64,000 nucleotides of DNA from Thuidium tamariscinum (Eukaryota; Streptophyta; Bryopsida; Hypnales; Thuidiaceae): contig OX344750.2 of assembly GCA_947034885.2 (NCBI GenBank), forward strand, positions 11,712,053 to 11,776,052, given 5' to 3'. This document shows, piece after piece, positions 36,785 to 46,683 of the stretch. Position 1 is the stretch's first letter; every line of letters starts with the position of its first letter. The notes beneath the pieces were generated by a model, which did no database searches, was not told the origin of the DNA, and saw only the letters and a program-made list of their open reading frames with translations. Both the position numbers and the translations under genes were made by a program.

Positions 36785-37192
36785 CCTTGTCTCCAGCCAG
36801 CCTCGAATTTCAGGAAGGGCTCCCTGCATCGGGGCCCTTCAGTGCATTGACGGACCAGATGCAAGGGCGTGACACGATATGATTTTGGGGAGCGCGTAAA
36901 TAATGCATCAAAATCCTCAAGGAAAACACTGAAATTTTTTATTTTTTTTATTTTTTTATTTTTTCAAATTTTGAATTCAAATTCAGAATCAGAGACCCCA
37001 AATTAGCAATGGGAACTTAAACATACCAAAAAAACCCAACACAAATATAATCCCCAAACCCTTGTCAACCTAGTAAAATGAGATTTACCACGCTGCCCAA
37101 GCAACCTTCCCTCCATCTGGTCCGTCAATGGCGTGGAGGGCCCAGATGGAGGGAGCCCTCCCTCAAACTCGAGGCTGCCTGGTTGCTATGGG
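36785..37192. mobile_element. 408-bp inverted-repeat element upstream of MRT4
   Basis: Arms of about 100 bp at 36785-36885 and 37095-37192 mirror each other imperfectly (CCAGCCAGCCTCGA, AGGGCTCCCTGCATC, CATTGACGGACCAGATG in the left arm). A 7-bp direct repeat, TTAACAG, flanks it (36778-36784 and 37193-37199), the left copy overlapping the TTAA of the previous element. The arms are GC-rich and the middle AT-rich. Its right end is 160 bp from the MRT4 start codon. Superfamily unknown; a 7-bp duplication is unusual. Confidence 0.6.
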
Positions 37193-37217
37193 TTAACAGA
37201 GTTGGAGAAGCCCTCGT

Positions 37218-37243
37218 TAGGGTTTAAGCCCCAGCTAGGGTTT
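37218..37243. promoter_or_regulatory. Two telo-box motifs upstream of MRT4
   Basis: TAGGGTTT occurs at 37218-37225 and 37236-37243, about 110-135 bp before the MRT4 start codon. In plants the telo-box (AAACCCTA in either orientation) is enriched close to the transcription start of ribosomal-protein and ribosome-assembly genes, which fits the product. Confidence 0.6.
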
Positions 37244-37352
37244 ATCGCCATAGCCATCTCCACTGCTACCTTTGTTTGTGGTTGCCAGTACTCTTCTCGT
37301 CTTCCCGATTCCTTGACTCCGTCGTTTCCCTGCCGCAACCAACGCTGTAATC

Positions 37353-39138
37353 ATGCCGAAGTCGAAGCGTGACAAGCTCGGTGAGATTGCACAGCCCGGA
37401 ATCTCTTGTAAACAGCTTCGCTGTTATTGTTTGTATTGTGATTGAACCCAATTTTGTGTATCTTTTGGAATGGGGAGGTCAGCCCGAGGTGTGTGCGTGT
37501 GGTGATGACGCAGTGACTTTGTCTAAGACGAAGAAAAGGGGAAAGGAGCAGAAGGAGTCGCTCGTGAAGTCGGTTCGAGATTGTCTTGATGAGTTTATAT
37601 CCCTGTATATTTTCTCTTTTGAGAATATGCGAAACACCAAGTTTAAGGAATTTAAAGAGAAGCTTAAGTCTAGCTCCAGGTATTGTGTTCCTTCTCTGTC
37701 TCTTGTCTTCCGTGGAATACGATTATGAACTTGGCCGTTGTACGCTGGGCGTTTGCGACTGAAACTCAAGTTCTCGACACTTATGCTGGTTCAATGTAAT
37801 CGCACGATCTTGTCAGATGGTAGGTTTGAAACGCTCGTATCTACCTCAACGTTTAAGATACTAGCACGAAAGGAGGGTTTTTTGATGTTTAGTGAAAATG
37901 TACGAGAGTTTGCCTTGACTTAGATTAATACGTTGCTCGAGCAGGTTCTTCTTGGGAGGGAATAAGGTGCTTCAGATAGCCCTCGGCAAAACAGATGCGG
38001 AAGAGCAGAAGGAAGGATTGCATAAAGCCAGCGAGGTGATAATTTAATGGGCATAGTGATAGTGAACTTTTATCTATTTGGAAGTTGTTGTGATCCGCAT
38101 ATGCACTGTAGACTGTTGCAATGAAATTGTGAGTTGTCATGTCTGTGCTTTACTAGGCCTATATTCGATTCAAATCGAGAATTCGGCTTGTACTTTTGCA
38201 GTTAGTTCATGGATTTTGCGGTCTACTCTTCACCAATCTTCCAAAGGCTGAGGTTCTCAGGGAATTCGAAGAGTTCGAGGAGATGGACTATGCGCGGACA
38301 GGCAGCGTTGCTACTGAAACGGTTTGTGCTTGATTCAATATACTTCCTGAGGGGTTTATGACTCTTTCGAGTGCATGTTCTTTTACTGTGCAATTACATT
38401 TAGAATGAATTTACCTCAACTAATAGTAGTAAGCGTCTTTAACGACAGGTTGAGCTGAAAGAAGGACCTCTAGAACAATTCTCACATGACATGGAACCAT
38501 TTCTTCGCAAGCAAGGCATGCCTGTGCGACTTAATATAGGTATGCTTTCCTTTCTCAGTATTCAATGCCACCTTTATTTAGATCTGCCTGCGGTTTCAAA
38601 AGTATCACAGTGTGAAATTGCCGCAAATCTTTAACTTTCTGAATATATTCGAGGATGGATTTTCAAGTTATGTGGAACAACATGCTACACTCTGGTATTG
38701 TGACGAATCCTCGCCTATCATGTAGTGGTTATATTTCTCACATTCATACTTTTCTTTGGTTCAGGTGTTGTGGAGCTAGTTGCGGACTATACAGTTTGTA
38801 CTGAAGGAGAGAACATTTCACCTGAAGCCTCAAGAATATTGGTACTCCTCTCATCATGCCTTGTTGTAGCTTACATTCACCTTGTTCATCTAGACACGCC
38901 CGTTTTGGTAGTGTATATAGATAACTTCTAGCAATCCCACTGCCAAATTTTGGACTACGTCGCCATATCTTGGTGTGTAAGGATTCTGAGTTTGTGCCTT
39001 GCCTGAATGCAGCGGTTGCTCGGTGTTCAAATGGCCGCTTTTAAGATGCATCTTCGATGTCGCTGGGCACCCGGTGAATTTGAGGTTTTTGAAACGGAAG
39101 AAAGCATGCAATCAGACAACCCTTCTGATGGCTCTTAG
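37353..39138 (+). CDS. MRT4: Ribosome assembly factor MRT4 (mRNA turnover protein 4 homolog)
   Basis: MRT4 is a nucleolar relative of stalk protein P0 that occupies the P0 site on pre-60S particles until the stalk is mounted. Seven exons join into a 232-residue protein: 37353-37380, 37514-37679, 37945-38035, 38202-38321, 38449-38539, 38765-38841 and 39013-39138. Every intron begins GT and ends AG and all phases agree. The protein starts MPKSKRDKLVTLSKTKKRGK, then ESLVKSVRDCLDEF and YIFSFENMRNTKFKEFKEKL, the L10/P0-like core, and FFLGGNKVLQIALGKTDAEE; later come FTNLPKAEVL, GMPVRLNIGVVEL and a GVQMAAFKMHLRCRW tail. Length matches human and yeast homologs (about 236-239). Introns are short (127-265 bp). 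Two telo-boxes precede it. It looks intact. The 28-nt first exon is set by the conserved MPKSKR start. Confidence 0.93.
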
Positions 39139-40473
39139 GTAGTCTTGGTGGCCTTATCGCAGCATTGCCACTTGCTTCACAATCTGCAAGGTCGGGCTGC
39201 TAACTAGTTAAAAGGTGGTGTGTTCATCATTCCTTGGACAACCTCGTATCAACGCAGCCTCCACTGTATTATGAGTTCTTAGTAAGCTCCTAGTGTGTCT
39301 TCGCGACGAAGGAATTAGAATCTGTAGGAAATTTTTATGCTGAGTTTGGACTTCACCTAGATTGCGCGCTGAGCACTATTTAGCAGGGAAACTGGGATCT
39401 TCTCTCAACAAGAACGTAGTTTGAGTTTTACCTTACGACACGCCCAGTAACGGGTCGTGTGAAATTAAAACATGGCTTGATGATTTTCCATTTGCGAATC
39501 AGTTATACTTCTGTCGAACTGTTGTCCACTTATCATCTGATCTGAACCCTCACATCTGTTGATTGTACCATGTCCCAACTCTACGACATGCTCAAAACCT
39601 CGGTATACGGTAATCCAAGTCAGTGTGGGAGGATTTTTGTTTTATCTTTTCTACTCGGAATAAAATTTCCACACGATTCAAGTTTTTCAAGCGAATGCTT
39701 TGTTGGAATAATCAATATGGTAATGTAAATTATTCATAGAAGAAAAAATCAATAAGTCTAGGTGTCCTTTCTTTATTGCCAATAGATTAAAGATTTCAAA
39801 GTCTCTTATCATGTATTCTTTAGACATTGTATGAACAAAGTACAAACTTTTTGAAACACAGCTATAAGTGCATCTGAAATTTTGACCTGTGGATCTTATA
39901 TTTCATAGGTGTAAACAATCAAAGCAATATACTTTGGAGAAACTATAACAATCATTGCATTGGCTAAAGTCGAAAGGGACTTACTTTGATAGGATAGAAT
40001 ATGTAAGATGGAACACTAGAATAGCTTCCAAAATGTTTCATACACTTGCAAAAATTATCATAGCTACTTGAGGAATTAGATTTTTCCAACAAAAATTTTG
40101 AATTAGAATTTGAAATTTTAATTTATGAAAGTGTGTCACTTGTACTTCTATATATCCAAAATTTGTTTAAGAAATCTAATTTCTCAATTTGACAATTTTG
40201 AAGTGTATGAAAACGTACGTAAATTGCCCAAAAAACGATACACAGGGTATACTGCTAGTTATGTCTAATTGGTGAAATCCTCAAAGTACCCGACCTACTC
40301 TGGTACAGTATCAACCACATACCCGCCGGATGAATGAGGATAGCTCGAAACTAAGTAGGATGAAAAATATGGATGAACCCCAGCAGCCATATCCACAAGG
40401 CAGAACCCAAGCGACCGACTGCAACGAGACCACCCCCTGTCCTCGCAGAACTCCATCTTCGCGCAACGCAGCG
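39139..40473 (+). other. MRT4 3' flank and spacer to rpl6
   Basis: The first few hundred bases keep a transcribed-like composition and are probably the MRT4 3' UTR; an AATAAA at 39659-39664 is a possible but distant polyadenylation signal. From about 39660 to 40250 the DNA is AT-rich spacer. The 150 bp before the rpl6 start are GC-richer and C-rich, as expected for its leader; no TATA box is obvious. Confidence 0.4.
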
Positions 40474-41810
40474 ATGGCGTCGCTCGCGTGCTCCGTTTCC
40501 GCTCCTTGCAGCAGCTCCGCTCTCCGAAGCAGCTTCCATGGAGACTCACTCGTCGATAATGCTTCTTCGTCGTGTCAATTCCAGTCTCCGTCCAAGGGCG
40601 TGCTCCGAATCGAAGCGAAGGAGTCGCGCATTGGCAAGGCGCCCATTCCCATCCCCAAGGGCGTCACCATCAACCTCAACGGACAGAACTTGACCGTCAA
40701 GGGCCCTCTTGGTGAGCTCGCCATCACGTACCCCAGGGAAGTGAAGCTCACCTCGGGCAGCGATGGAGTCATCTCCGTGGAACGCGCCTTGGAGTCTCGG
40801 AAAGCTCGGCAAATGCACGGACTCTTCAGGTAACAAGGCGTGGCTTCTTTTTGCTCAGAATTCGCATTCACTCGTTTGAAATTGGGTGGTTCTGTATTGA
40901 CTTGGAAATCGATGTGTATTTATTCAATCCTGGTTTTGGAATTGGAAATGGTGCTGAGATTAGGGCTTTGGTTGAATGTCGGGGTTAACCTTCGTTAAAA
41001 GGACTGCACGGCCTCTTCAGTTAATAATGTGTTTCTTCTTTCTTATCGTAGTCGCATTCACTTGTTTGGAATTGAGTGGTGCTGTATTAGATTTGGAATT
41101 AGGTGTATATTTATTCAGTCTTGGTTTTGGAATTTGGAAATGGTGCTTTGATTAGGGGTTTAGTCAATTGTCGGTATAAGCCTTCGTTTAAAGGACTGGT
41201 TGGCCTCGTCAGGTAACAATGCGTTGCTTCTTTTCTTAAAATCCTAGTCGCATTCACTGGTTTGGAATTAGGTGTTTATATATTCAATCTTGGTTTTGGA
41301 ATTTGGTAATGGTGCTTAAATTAGGGATTGGGTTAAATGACGGTATAAAGCTTCGCTAATGGAGTGGCATAAGTAGGTTGCTGTATTGGTCCTTGACCAT
41401 TTTGATATTAGTTTGAAGAATTTTGGAACCAAGGAGAGTCAGGGGTTTGAGATGATTGGAATTTTGTTTGTAGGACGTTGACGGACAATATGGTCGTCGG
41501 CGTCAGCAAGGGTTTCGATAAACGACTGCAGCTTATTGGTGTGGGATATCGAGCGGCGGTGGAGAAGGACGACCTCGTGCTGAATTTGGGATTCTCCCAC
41601 CAAGTGCGGATGAAGATCCCCGAGTCCATTACCGTGAAGGTGGAGGAGAATACGAGGTTGGTTGTGTCCGGGAAGGACAAGTGCGCCGTGGGCGATTTCT
41701 CGGCGGCGATCAGGAAGTGGAGACCCCCGGAACCCTATAAGGGCAAAGGTATTAAATATTCTGACGAGGTTATCCGTCGGAAGGAGGGCAAGGTCGGCAA
41801 GAAGAAGTAG
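40474..41810 (+). CDS. RPL6: Plastid 50S ribosomal protein L6, nuclear-encoded
   Basis: Two exons, 40474-40829 and 41474-41810, give 230 residues. L6 is a large-subunit rRNA-binding protein near the GTPase-associated region; this copy is bacterial-type and should act in plastid ribosomes. Residues 1 to about 50 ([20 protein letters not shown] onward) are Ser/Ala-rich with few acidic residues, like a chloroplast transit peptide. The mature part starts near [20 protein letters not shown], with typical L6 blocks [61 protein letters not shown] and the C-terminal signature [15 protein letters not shown]. Length is close to Arabidopsis plastid RPL6. The frame is open back to an ATG at 40330, but the 40474 start gives the better transit peptide. 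The 644-bp intron carries a tandem triplication of the exon-intron junction. Confidence 0.94.
40811..41370 (+). repeat. Tandem triplication of the rpl6 exon 1-intron junction
   Basis: Three units of about 191-192 bp. Unit 1 includes the true end of exon 1 (GCACGGACTCTTCAG, donor at 40830). Unit 2 repeats it as CTGCACGGCCTCTTCAG at 41004-41020, with the donor changed to TTAATA. Unit 3 repeats it as TGGCCTCGTCAG before GTAACAATG at 41213, keeping a donor nearly identical to the real one (GTAACAAGG). Each unit also carries CGCATTCACT.GTTTGGAATT and TTGGTTTTGGAATT. Use of the 41213 donor would run into an immediate TAA after exon 1, so only the first junction makes L6. Confidence 0.88.
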
Positions 41811-42168
41811 ACTGGCTCTTGGTAATAGCTTATTTCGTAGGGATAGGTTTACCTTTTTAGAATGGGCATGCTCGCACTTAATGTGAATGTGGATTCCCAA
41901 TTTGGTCTGGTTCCCACCTCTTGTAGCGCTGCATTTTTGAAATTGTCATGTTGTCTTGATCTCTATCTAGGGCGGGTGGGATGGGGGCTCTCTTCCATTT
42001 CATTAATCATATTATGAAAAGCTTAAACTCAATTTGAAATTTTACTGCACCTTTGTCTACACTTCAGCGTGGAGTAGTGCGGGTCTTATATGTGGCTTTG
42101 CTATTCCAGTAAGTGTCCCACATACTGAAAACAACCTTAAAAAAACATGAGGTCCAAAGACTCACTAC
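41811..42168 (+). other. rpl6 3' flank
   Basis: Probable 3' UTR and downstream DNA; no strong AATAAA is visible. GGGCGGGTGGGATGGGGG near 41970 is a GC-rich patch. No further gene. Confidence 0.4.
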
Positions 42169-42181
42169 GGGACGGAGGGAG
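42169..42181 (+). mobile_element. Stowaway-like MITE end
   Basis: GGGACGGAGGGAG followed by TA is the inverse of the classic Stowaway (Tc1/mariner) terminus CTCCCTCCGTCCC, preceded inward by CCAAAGACTCACTAC as in many plant Stowaways. The partner end near 42060-42090 is not clear, so the element may be a remnant. Confidence 0.55.
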
Positions 42182-42324
42182 TACATGCTAAGAATTGCAG
42201 TCGGGCTTGCACCCAGATTGCAAGAGGTAGGGCAATATAAAAACCATCGCTCCTCTGATTTTGTACTTGCAGATGTGTAGACAAGGATACCGTTTCTCTC
42301 CTATATTAGAAGTCTTTTCCACCG

Positions 42325-42430
42325 GGTTTAACACTAGCAGGGACAGCGATCAAGAGGCACGTACTCTAGTAATCAAATCTCCGCAGGGAGGTACTGATTT
42401 CTGTTGCCTGCCACCAATGCTATTCATTGT
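42325..42430 (+). pseudogene. Inverted paralogous fragment of the exon at 57412
   Basis: The + strand block GGGTTTAACACTAGCAGG, then AGCGATCAAGAGGC and CCACCAATGCTA aligns with the minus-strand exon at 57412-57246 (GGGTTTGATTATTTCAGCGA, then TCAAGAGGC and CCACCAGTGCTA). The reading frame is degraded, so it is a relic. It lies beside the broken AP2/ERF fragment, in the opposite orientation. Confidence 0.5.
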
Positions 42431-42558
42431 GTCATTTCTATTCAAATATATTATTGTTTGTGAACTAAAATCCAAGCTGTTCAAGAAAATCGACCTACGA
42501 ATATCCAAACCGAAGTTTGTTGCCTGGATGCACAAATTTAGCCCAATCGACTACTAGA

Positions 42559-42885
42559 TTAGATGCTTTCAAAGAACAAGAGCTCTACACAAAGAAATGA
42601 ACGGACAGGGGTGTAGTAGAGAGCAACATTTTTCCGTTTCTTCGCTGGCGCTGCGGCTGATGCTGCTGGTGCGGTCCCGGGCGGGCTGAAACTCACACTT
42701 CCTTGTTCCCCTAACGCCATAGCGACCTCTTCAAAGGTGCCCAGCGAGACGCGCGTGGCTTTCCTTTGGTCGCGAATTTCAGCTGCCCGTTTCCCCCAGG
42801 GGCGCTGCAGCACACCGCGGTACCTCACCTTCCCCGCCATTTGCCATTTCGTCATCCAAATCAGGCAAAGCTTGAGACTCTCCAC
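42559..42885 (-). pseudogene. Broken AP2/ERF transcription factor gene
   Basis: The frame gives [20 protein letters not shown] then [18 protein letters not shown], an unmistakable first half of an AP2/ERF domain (consensus YRGVRQRPWGKWAAEIRD...WLGTF). The conserved Trp of the WLG element is Ser here. After FEE the amphipathic helix with its AYDxAA core is missing, and the frame runs on as [20 protein letters not shown], which resembles the region after the domain (RGEQAxxNFP), so about 14-16 residues appear deleted. Upstream, [14 protein letters not shown], an ERF-like linker, lies in a shifted frame. The protein could not bind GCC-box DNA normally. Neighbouring fragments belong to the same rearranged locus; a related set lies at 57-58.7 kb. 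Confidence 0.75.
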
Positions 42886-42889
42886 CTTG

Positions 42890-43930
42890 GACTCAAGAAA
42901 GGAATAAGTCAGACAAATCCTTCAGAAACTGAATGGGAGAACACAAACGATATTGATCCTCATACATGCCAACATTCTTCTTCAGGCTTATTTCCTCTGT
43001 TTTGATCTTACTCTGCTGACTTGTACTCCGTACCGTCTGTGAAGTTATCAGATTTGCAGAGTGCACGAGAGAGAAACAATGGTTGAAGGTCCCGAACTCT
43101 AGTTATCTGAGGGAGGAGCACTCAGACATCAAATGACCAGTATGTAGTCCTCTTCAATTCACCAGCATATATTTGGCTTACCAGCATGAGTAACACGGAA
43201 ACAACTACAACAAATCCCTGTTCGCTTAGAATCCCCATTCAAATTGAACTCACCTTCACAAGATTGATAAGTTCACAAATCATTGGCACAGAAGAAATAA
43301 GAGAAAAATCGCACCTTCCACACTATTTACCGTTCCCATTTCCAAATCAGGCAAGGCATCACCAACAGGGCGGGGCTGATCATGATCTCGCTCATCAACT
43401 GTGCAAAAAGGGAGACAAACATTTTATCATTTTGCACTGTTAAAAGACACGGCAGAGAGCTAGACTTAATTAATGATCGAATTAGTTTCAAGAAAACTTC
43501 GATTCTCTGGAAAGAATCGCTCAGGCGAACCATCGAGCAAGTCTGTCTTTACGAAACCTAGTATTTGAAGAAGAATTGAAATTCTGAAACTAAGGAGGCA
43601 TCGATCAGACCTGCTGTTTGAGTCTTGATCTGTTTCATCAAGCAGTTCCAAAGTCGGACGCTCAGGCAACAGAGAGCAGCGACTACAATTTGAATTGGCA
43701 ACGCCGATCAATAGCGGCAGCCACACTTCATTCCACAAGCTGGCTCCCATCGCGTCTATCAACCAGAGCACAATACGGTACGAGCCACACCAGCTCGATC
43801 TGCGCAAAATCAATCAAGGCGTGCGCAGTGAGAATCAGCACGCTAGCACATCGCGACACAATTCAGCAGCAATTGCCACCAGCATTGAAGGCCGATAACC
43901 GAGGACGGTGGGGACAACTATTTACTTGAA
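42890..43930 (-). pseudogene. Remnants of an ERF-like locus
   Basis: The block is A/C-rich on +, so the likely transcribed strand is minus. On the minus strand, 43370-43325 reads GDALPDLEMGTVNS, a second copy of the ALPDLDDEM linker seen next to the AP2 fragment; 43680-43610 reads LPERPTLELLDETDQDSNSR and ends at a possible donor, an acidic stretch that could recall the CRF/ERF N-terminal motif. Blocks at 43130-43290 (CATCAAATGACCAGTA, TTGATAAGTTCACAAA) recur at 58510-58680. I read this as a duplicated and scrambled host gene; no intact frame is present. Confidence 0.4.
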
Positions 43931-44134
43931 GCCGTCATTTACAAATTTTTCAGGCACTTCAGCTTCGTAACAAGTGAGAAATAAATAATTTCAAATCACA
44001 CAATTATGTGAAACTATCTACCATTCCATAGAAAATTGTTGGAAGATAGTCAAAAAAATTTGCAATGGGGTGAAGAACATGCAAGAAATCATACAAGCAA
44101 TTCAAGTGTTATAAGATCAAGTATCTCTAAAGCA
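43931..44134. other. AT-rich spacer
   Basis: Nothing recognised. Confidence 0.5.
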
Positions 44135-44239
44135 ATTTTGAAGATGTTATGGTGAACGTTATTGTTGACATAAAAACACAGGTTGTTACATTAGATGTCA
44201 TTTAAAATTCATCACCTAAAGCATAGGTTTTTAATAGTG
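44135..44239. mobile_element. Truncated CACTA-type MITE
   Basis: Right half of a relative of 15750-15945: GATGTTATGGTG, GTTGACATAAAAACACAG, TTACATTAGATGTCA and an eroded end TTTTTAATAGTG. The left half is missing. Confidence 0.55.
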
Positions 44240-44598
44240 ATTGTAGCCTTAATCCTATGGCATGTGCAATCATAGCCAAGAACAAAGATCAATTGATGAG
44301 TGAGGCCTCAATCCACCTCCAACATGTTGAGAATCTCACTTATTCTATGTATTTTTGGCTCCTGTGCCCTACTAGATAGGGAAGCATGTATTGGACATTT
44401 GATTTATGTTTTTCAAAAATAATATTGCAATCTCTAAGGTTTTTAATTTCTAAATCCTTTTTGTATTTCTCTATCAAAAAATAAAGTATCCCACTAAAGA
44501 TAGATCCAACCTCTTTAGTAGTTAACTTCTCACAAGGCATGTGTCCTATTGTTGATTGACACTTATAGAAGATTTTAGAACCTTAAATTGTGGATGTA

Positions 44599-45172
44599 CA
44601 GTGGGGTACCAATCAAAATGTCGTTTTTGAATTCGCAGTGAGAAAATTTTTAGTAATTCCAACTTTGAAAGCCTCCCGAGAGCTCAAACATTGGTACTTT
44701 ATCACGAAATTTTTACCACAATATCATCTTTAAGTTAATTATACGTATGCCAAATTTCAAGGCCAAAAGATTCACCAAAAAAAAGTTATTCAAAATCTAC
44801 CAACATGGGTAGTGGTGAGAAACATTTCACTACTTTCAACTTTGACACCTTCCTAAGGATTGGTTTTGTTTTTTTTTGCCATGAAATTTTTGTTATCAAA
44901 CAATCTCTATGTTTTTAATATGTATAAAAAATTTCAAGGTAAAAATATTTTTTTTTAAGAAGATATTTGAAATCTCCCAAGAGGTGTAGTTTTGAGAAAA
45001 GTTTCACAATTGCCAACTTTGACACCCTCCCAAGGGCTGAAAATTTGGTTTCTTACCATGAATGTTTTTTTGTGAAGTCATCTATATGTTGATAATATGT
45101 GCTCCAAATTTCAAGTTCAAATTAATTACAAAAAAAAAGATATACAAAATCTCCCACATGTGTAGTTGTGAG
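44599..45172. mobile_element. Half copy of the CAGTG foldback element
   Basis: TA then CAGTGGGGTACCAATCAAAA opens a copy of the left arm of 30739-32131; four tandem units follow (CTTTGACACCCTCCCAAGGG, TAGTTGTGAGG). It stops at 45172, where another MITE begins, and the mirror arm is absent. It shows the arm can exist alone. Confidence 0.75.
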
Positions 45173-45173
45173 G

Positions 45174-45899
45174 AGGGTGAATGCAAGAAACACTTGTACT
45201 ATTTGTTGCGTTTGGCTGATTTTTTCGGGAGCACTTTAAAATTAGAAAAATAATTTTTAAAATATTTAAAAAATACGACTATGTAAAGACCTTTAAGATG
45301 AAGAAAACCACCAAAGGAAATTTGTTAAGAAAATCTCTAAGTAGGAGAACTTGAAAAGTGCCAAACCTCAAGAAAATACATAGTTTACTTTGATGTTTTA
45401 ATTAGTAAAAAATAGAAAAAAAATTTAAAAAGTAAAATAAAAATTATCCATTTGCAAAAACTTTATAGAAATGGTTATTAATAAAAAAATCACCAAAATC
45501 ACTTTTTACATGTTTCCAAAAAAAATGTAGAAGGAGGCTCACTTTGTGGACTTGTATACCATGTAAAAATAACTTTTTTTGAAATCCCTTTGGATGAAAG
45601 CTACAAGTCTACTAGAAGACCATTAAATCCAAATTTGAGCTCAAAATCATTAAAAAAAAGGTACTCAATAGTACTAAAAACCTCCAAAATGGCATTTGTG
45701 ACATCCAATCACTAGTACTATTTAAATAGTAAATGATTTATAAATTTACGAAAAATTACGTAAGGTGTATGATAGTCATCAATACCTTCCCTAGAAATTT
45801 CGAGTCATTTCAAGTTAAAATGCAAAAGTAATGGCCAAAAAACAGATCAACACATGTTGTGTGACACAAAATAGTACAAGTGTTTCTTGCATTCACCCT
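45174..45899. mobile_element. 726-bp MITE, terminal AGGGTGAATGCAAGAAACAC
   Basis: The left end AGGGTGAATGCAAGAAACAC continues TTGTACTATTT; the right end is its inverse (AATAGTACAAGTGTTTCTTG then CATTCACCCT). The interior is AT-rich and non-coding, with CTACTAGAAGACCATTAAAT and TCAAGTTAAAATGCAAAAG. No clear target duplication. Related copies end at 50044 and 51211, a diverged one lies near 62.7-63.3 kb, and an inverted one starts at 63676. Confidence 0.75.
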
Positions 45900-46480
45900 A
45901 GCCAACATCTAGTGTGTTGCAATTCCATCTTTCAACTATTAAATATTTAATTTTTCCTTCAATCCTATAATTTCAAATCAAATGTTCAACATAAAAATAC
46001 TAATCTAGAATCAAAATGTTCATTGCAAATTTTCAATGATAAGATTCAAAGTCAAATGTTCTCATCAAGACAAGTGTCCAAAATCCTACTTCCTTCACTT
46101 TATATGCAACTAATATCTTGCAATCTACAAGGTGAAAGCTCCCTTAATTTCTTCTTCATATTCTTCTACTAATCTAATGCAAGATCTAATGGTTAGATAT
46201 GCAAAAAAAAATTGTAGCATTTGTTAGTTTGTTTGAAGTTCACAAGTTCAATTTGAATTTACCAAATTGCATTTTGATGGTTGCAAACTTGCAACTTTGG
46301 GGGCTTGTATCTTATTCATCCAATGTCTTTTTGATAAGCTTTGTTATTGAGGTTAACTTTTTATGTTAATCCAAGTTGTTTTGAATGTTAGGGAGTAGTT
46401 CCAAGTTCAGATACTAGACATTCTTGGATTATAATGAACTTTGGTGGCTTGTTTCCTCTTAATACAATGTTTGTTTCAAA
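45900..46480. other. AT-rich intergenic DNA
   Basis: Nothing recognised. Confidence 0.55.
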
Positions 46481-46683
46481 CACTACAAGAGAAAGGGGTG
46501 TTTTAAGTAGTGTCCTAGACATCACGTCTTTTAAGTAATGTCTTTTAAGTAAGGTTTTAAGTAAGATTTTACTAAAAAGACTGTCTTTTTAGTAAAATCT
46601 TACTTAAAACCTTACTTAAAAGACATTACTTAAAAGATGTGATGTCTAGGACACTACTTAAAACACCCCTTTCTCTTGTAGTG
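46481..46683. mobile_element. CACTA-type MITE, almost perfect 203-bp hairpin
   Basis: The ends are CACTACAAGAGAAAGGGGTG and its exact inverse, flanked by AAA on both sides, the 3-bp duplication of CACTA elements. The arms are complementary with hardly a mismatch along their whole length, meeting at about 46580 (ACTAAAAAGACTGTCTTTTT). Internally the words CTTTTAAGTAATGT and TTTTAAGTAAG repeat. The arm identity suggests recent activity or conversion. Confidence 0.9.

Noticed and set aside
40330-40473. Upstream in-frame start of rpl6 (48 extra residues)
   Set aside because: The extension is not transit-peptide-like (acidic, Pro/Gln-rich), while [14 protein letters not shown] at 40474 is.
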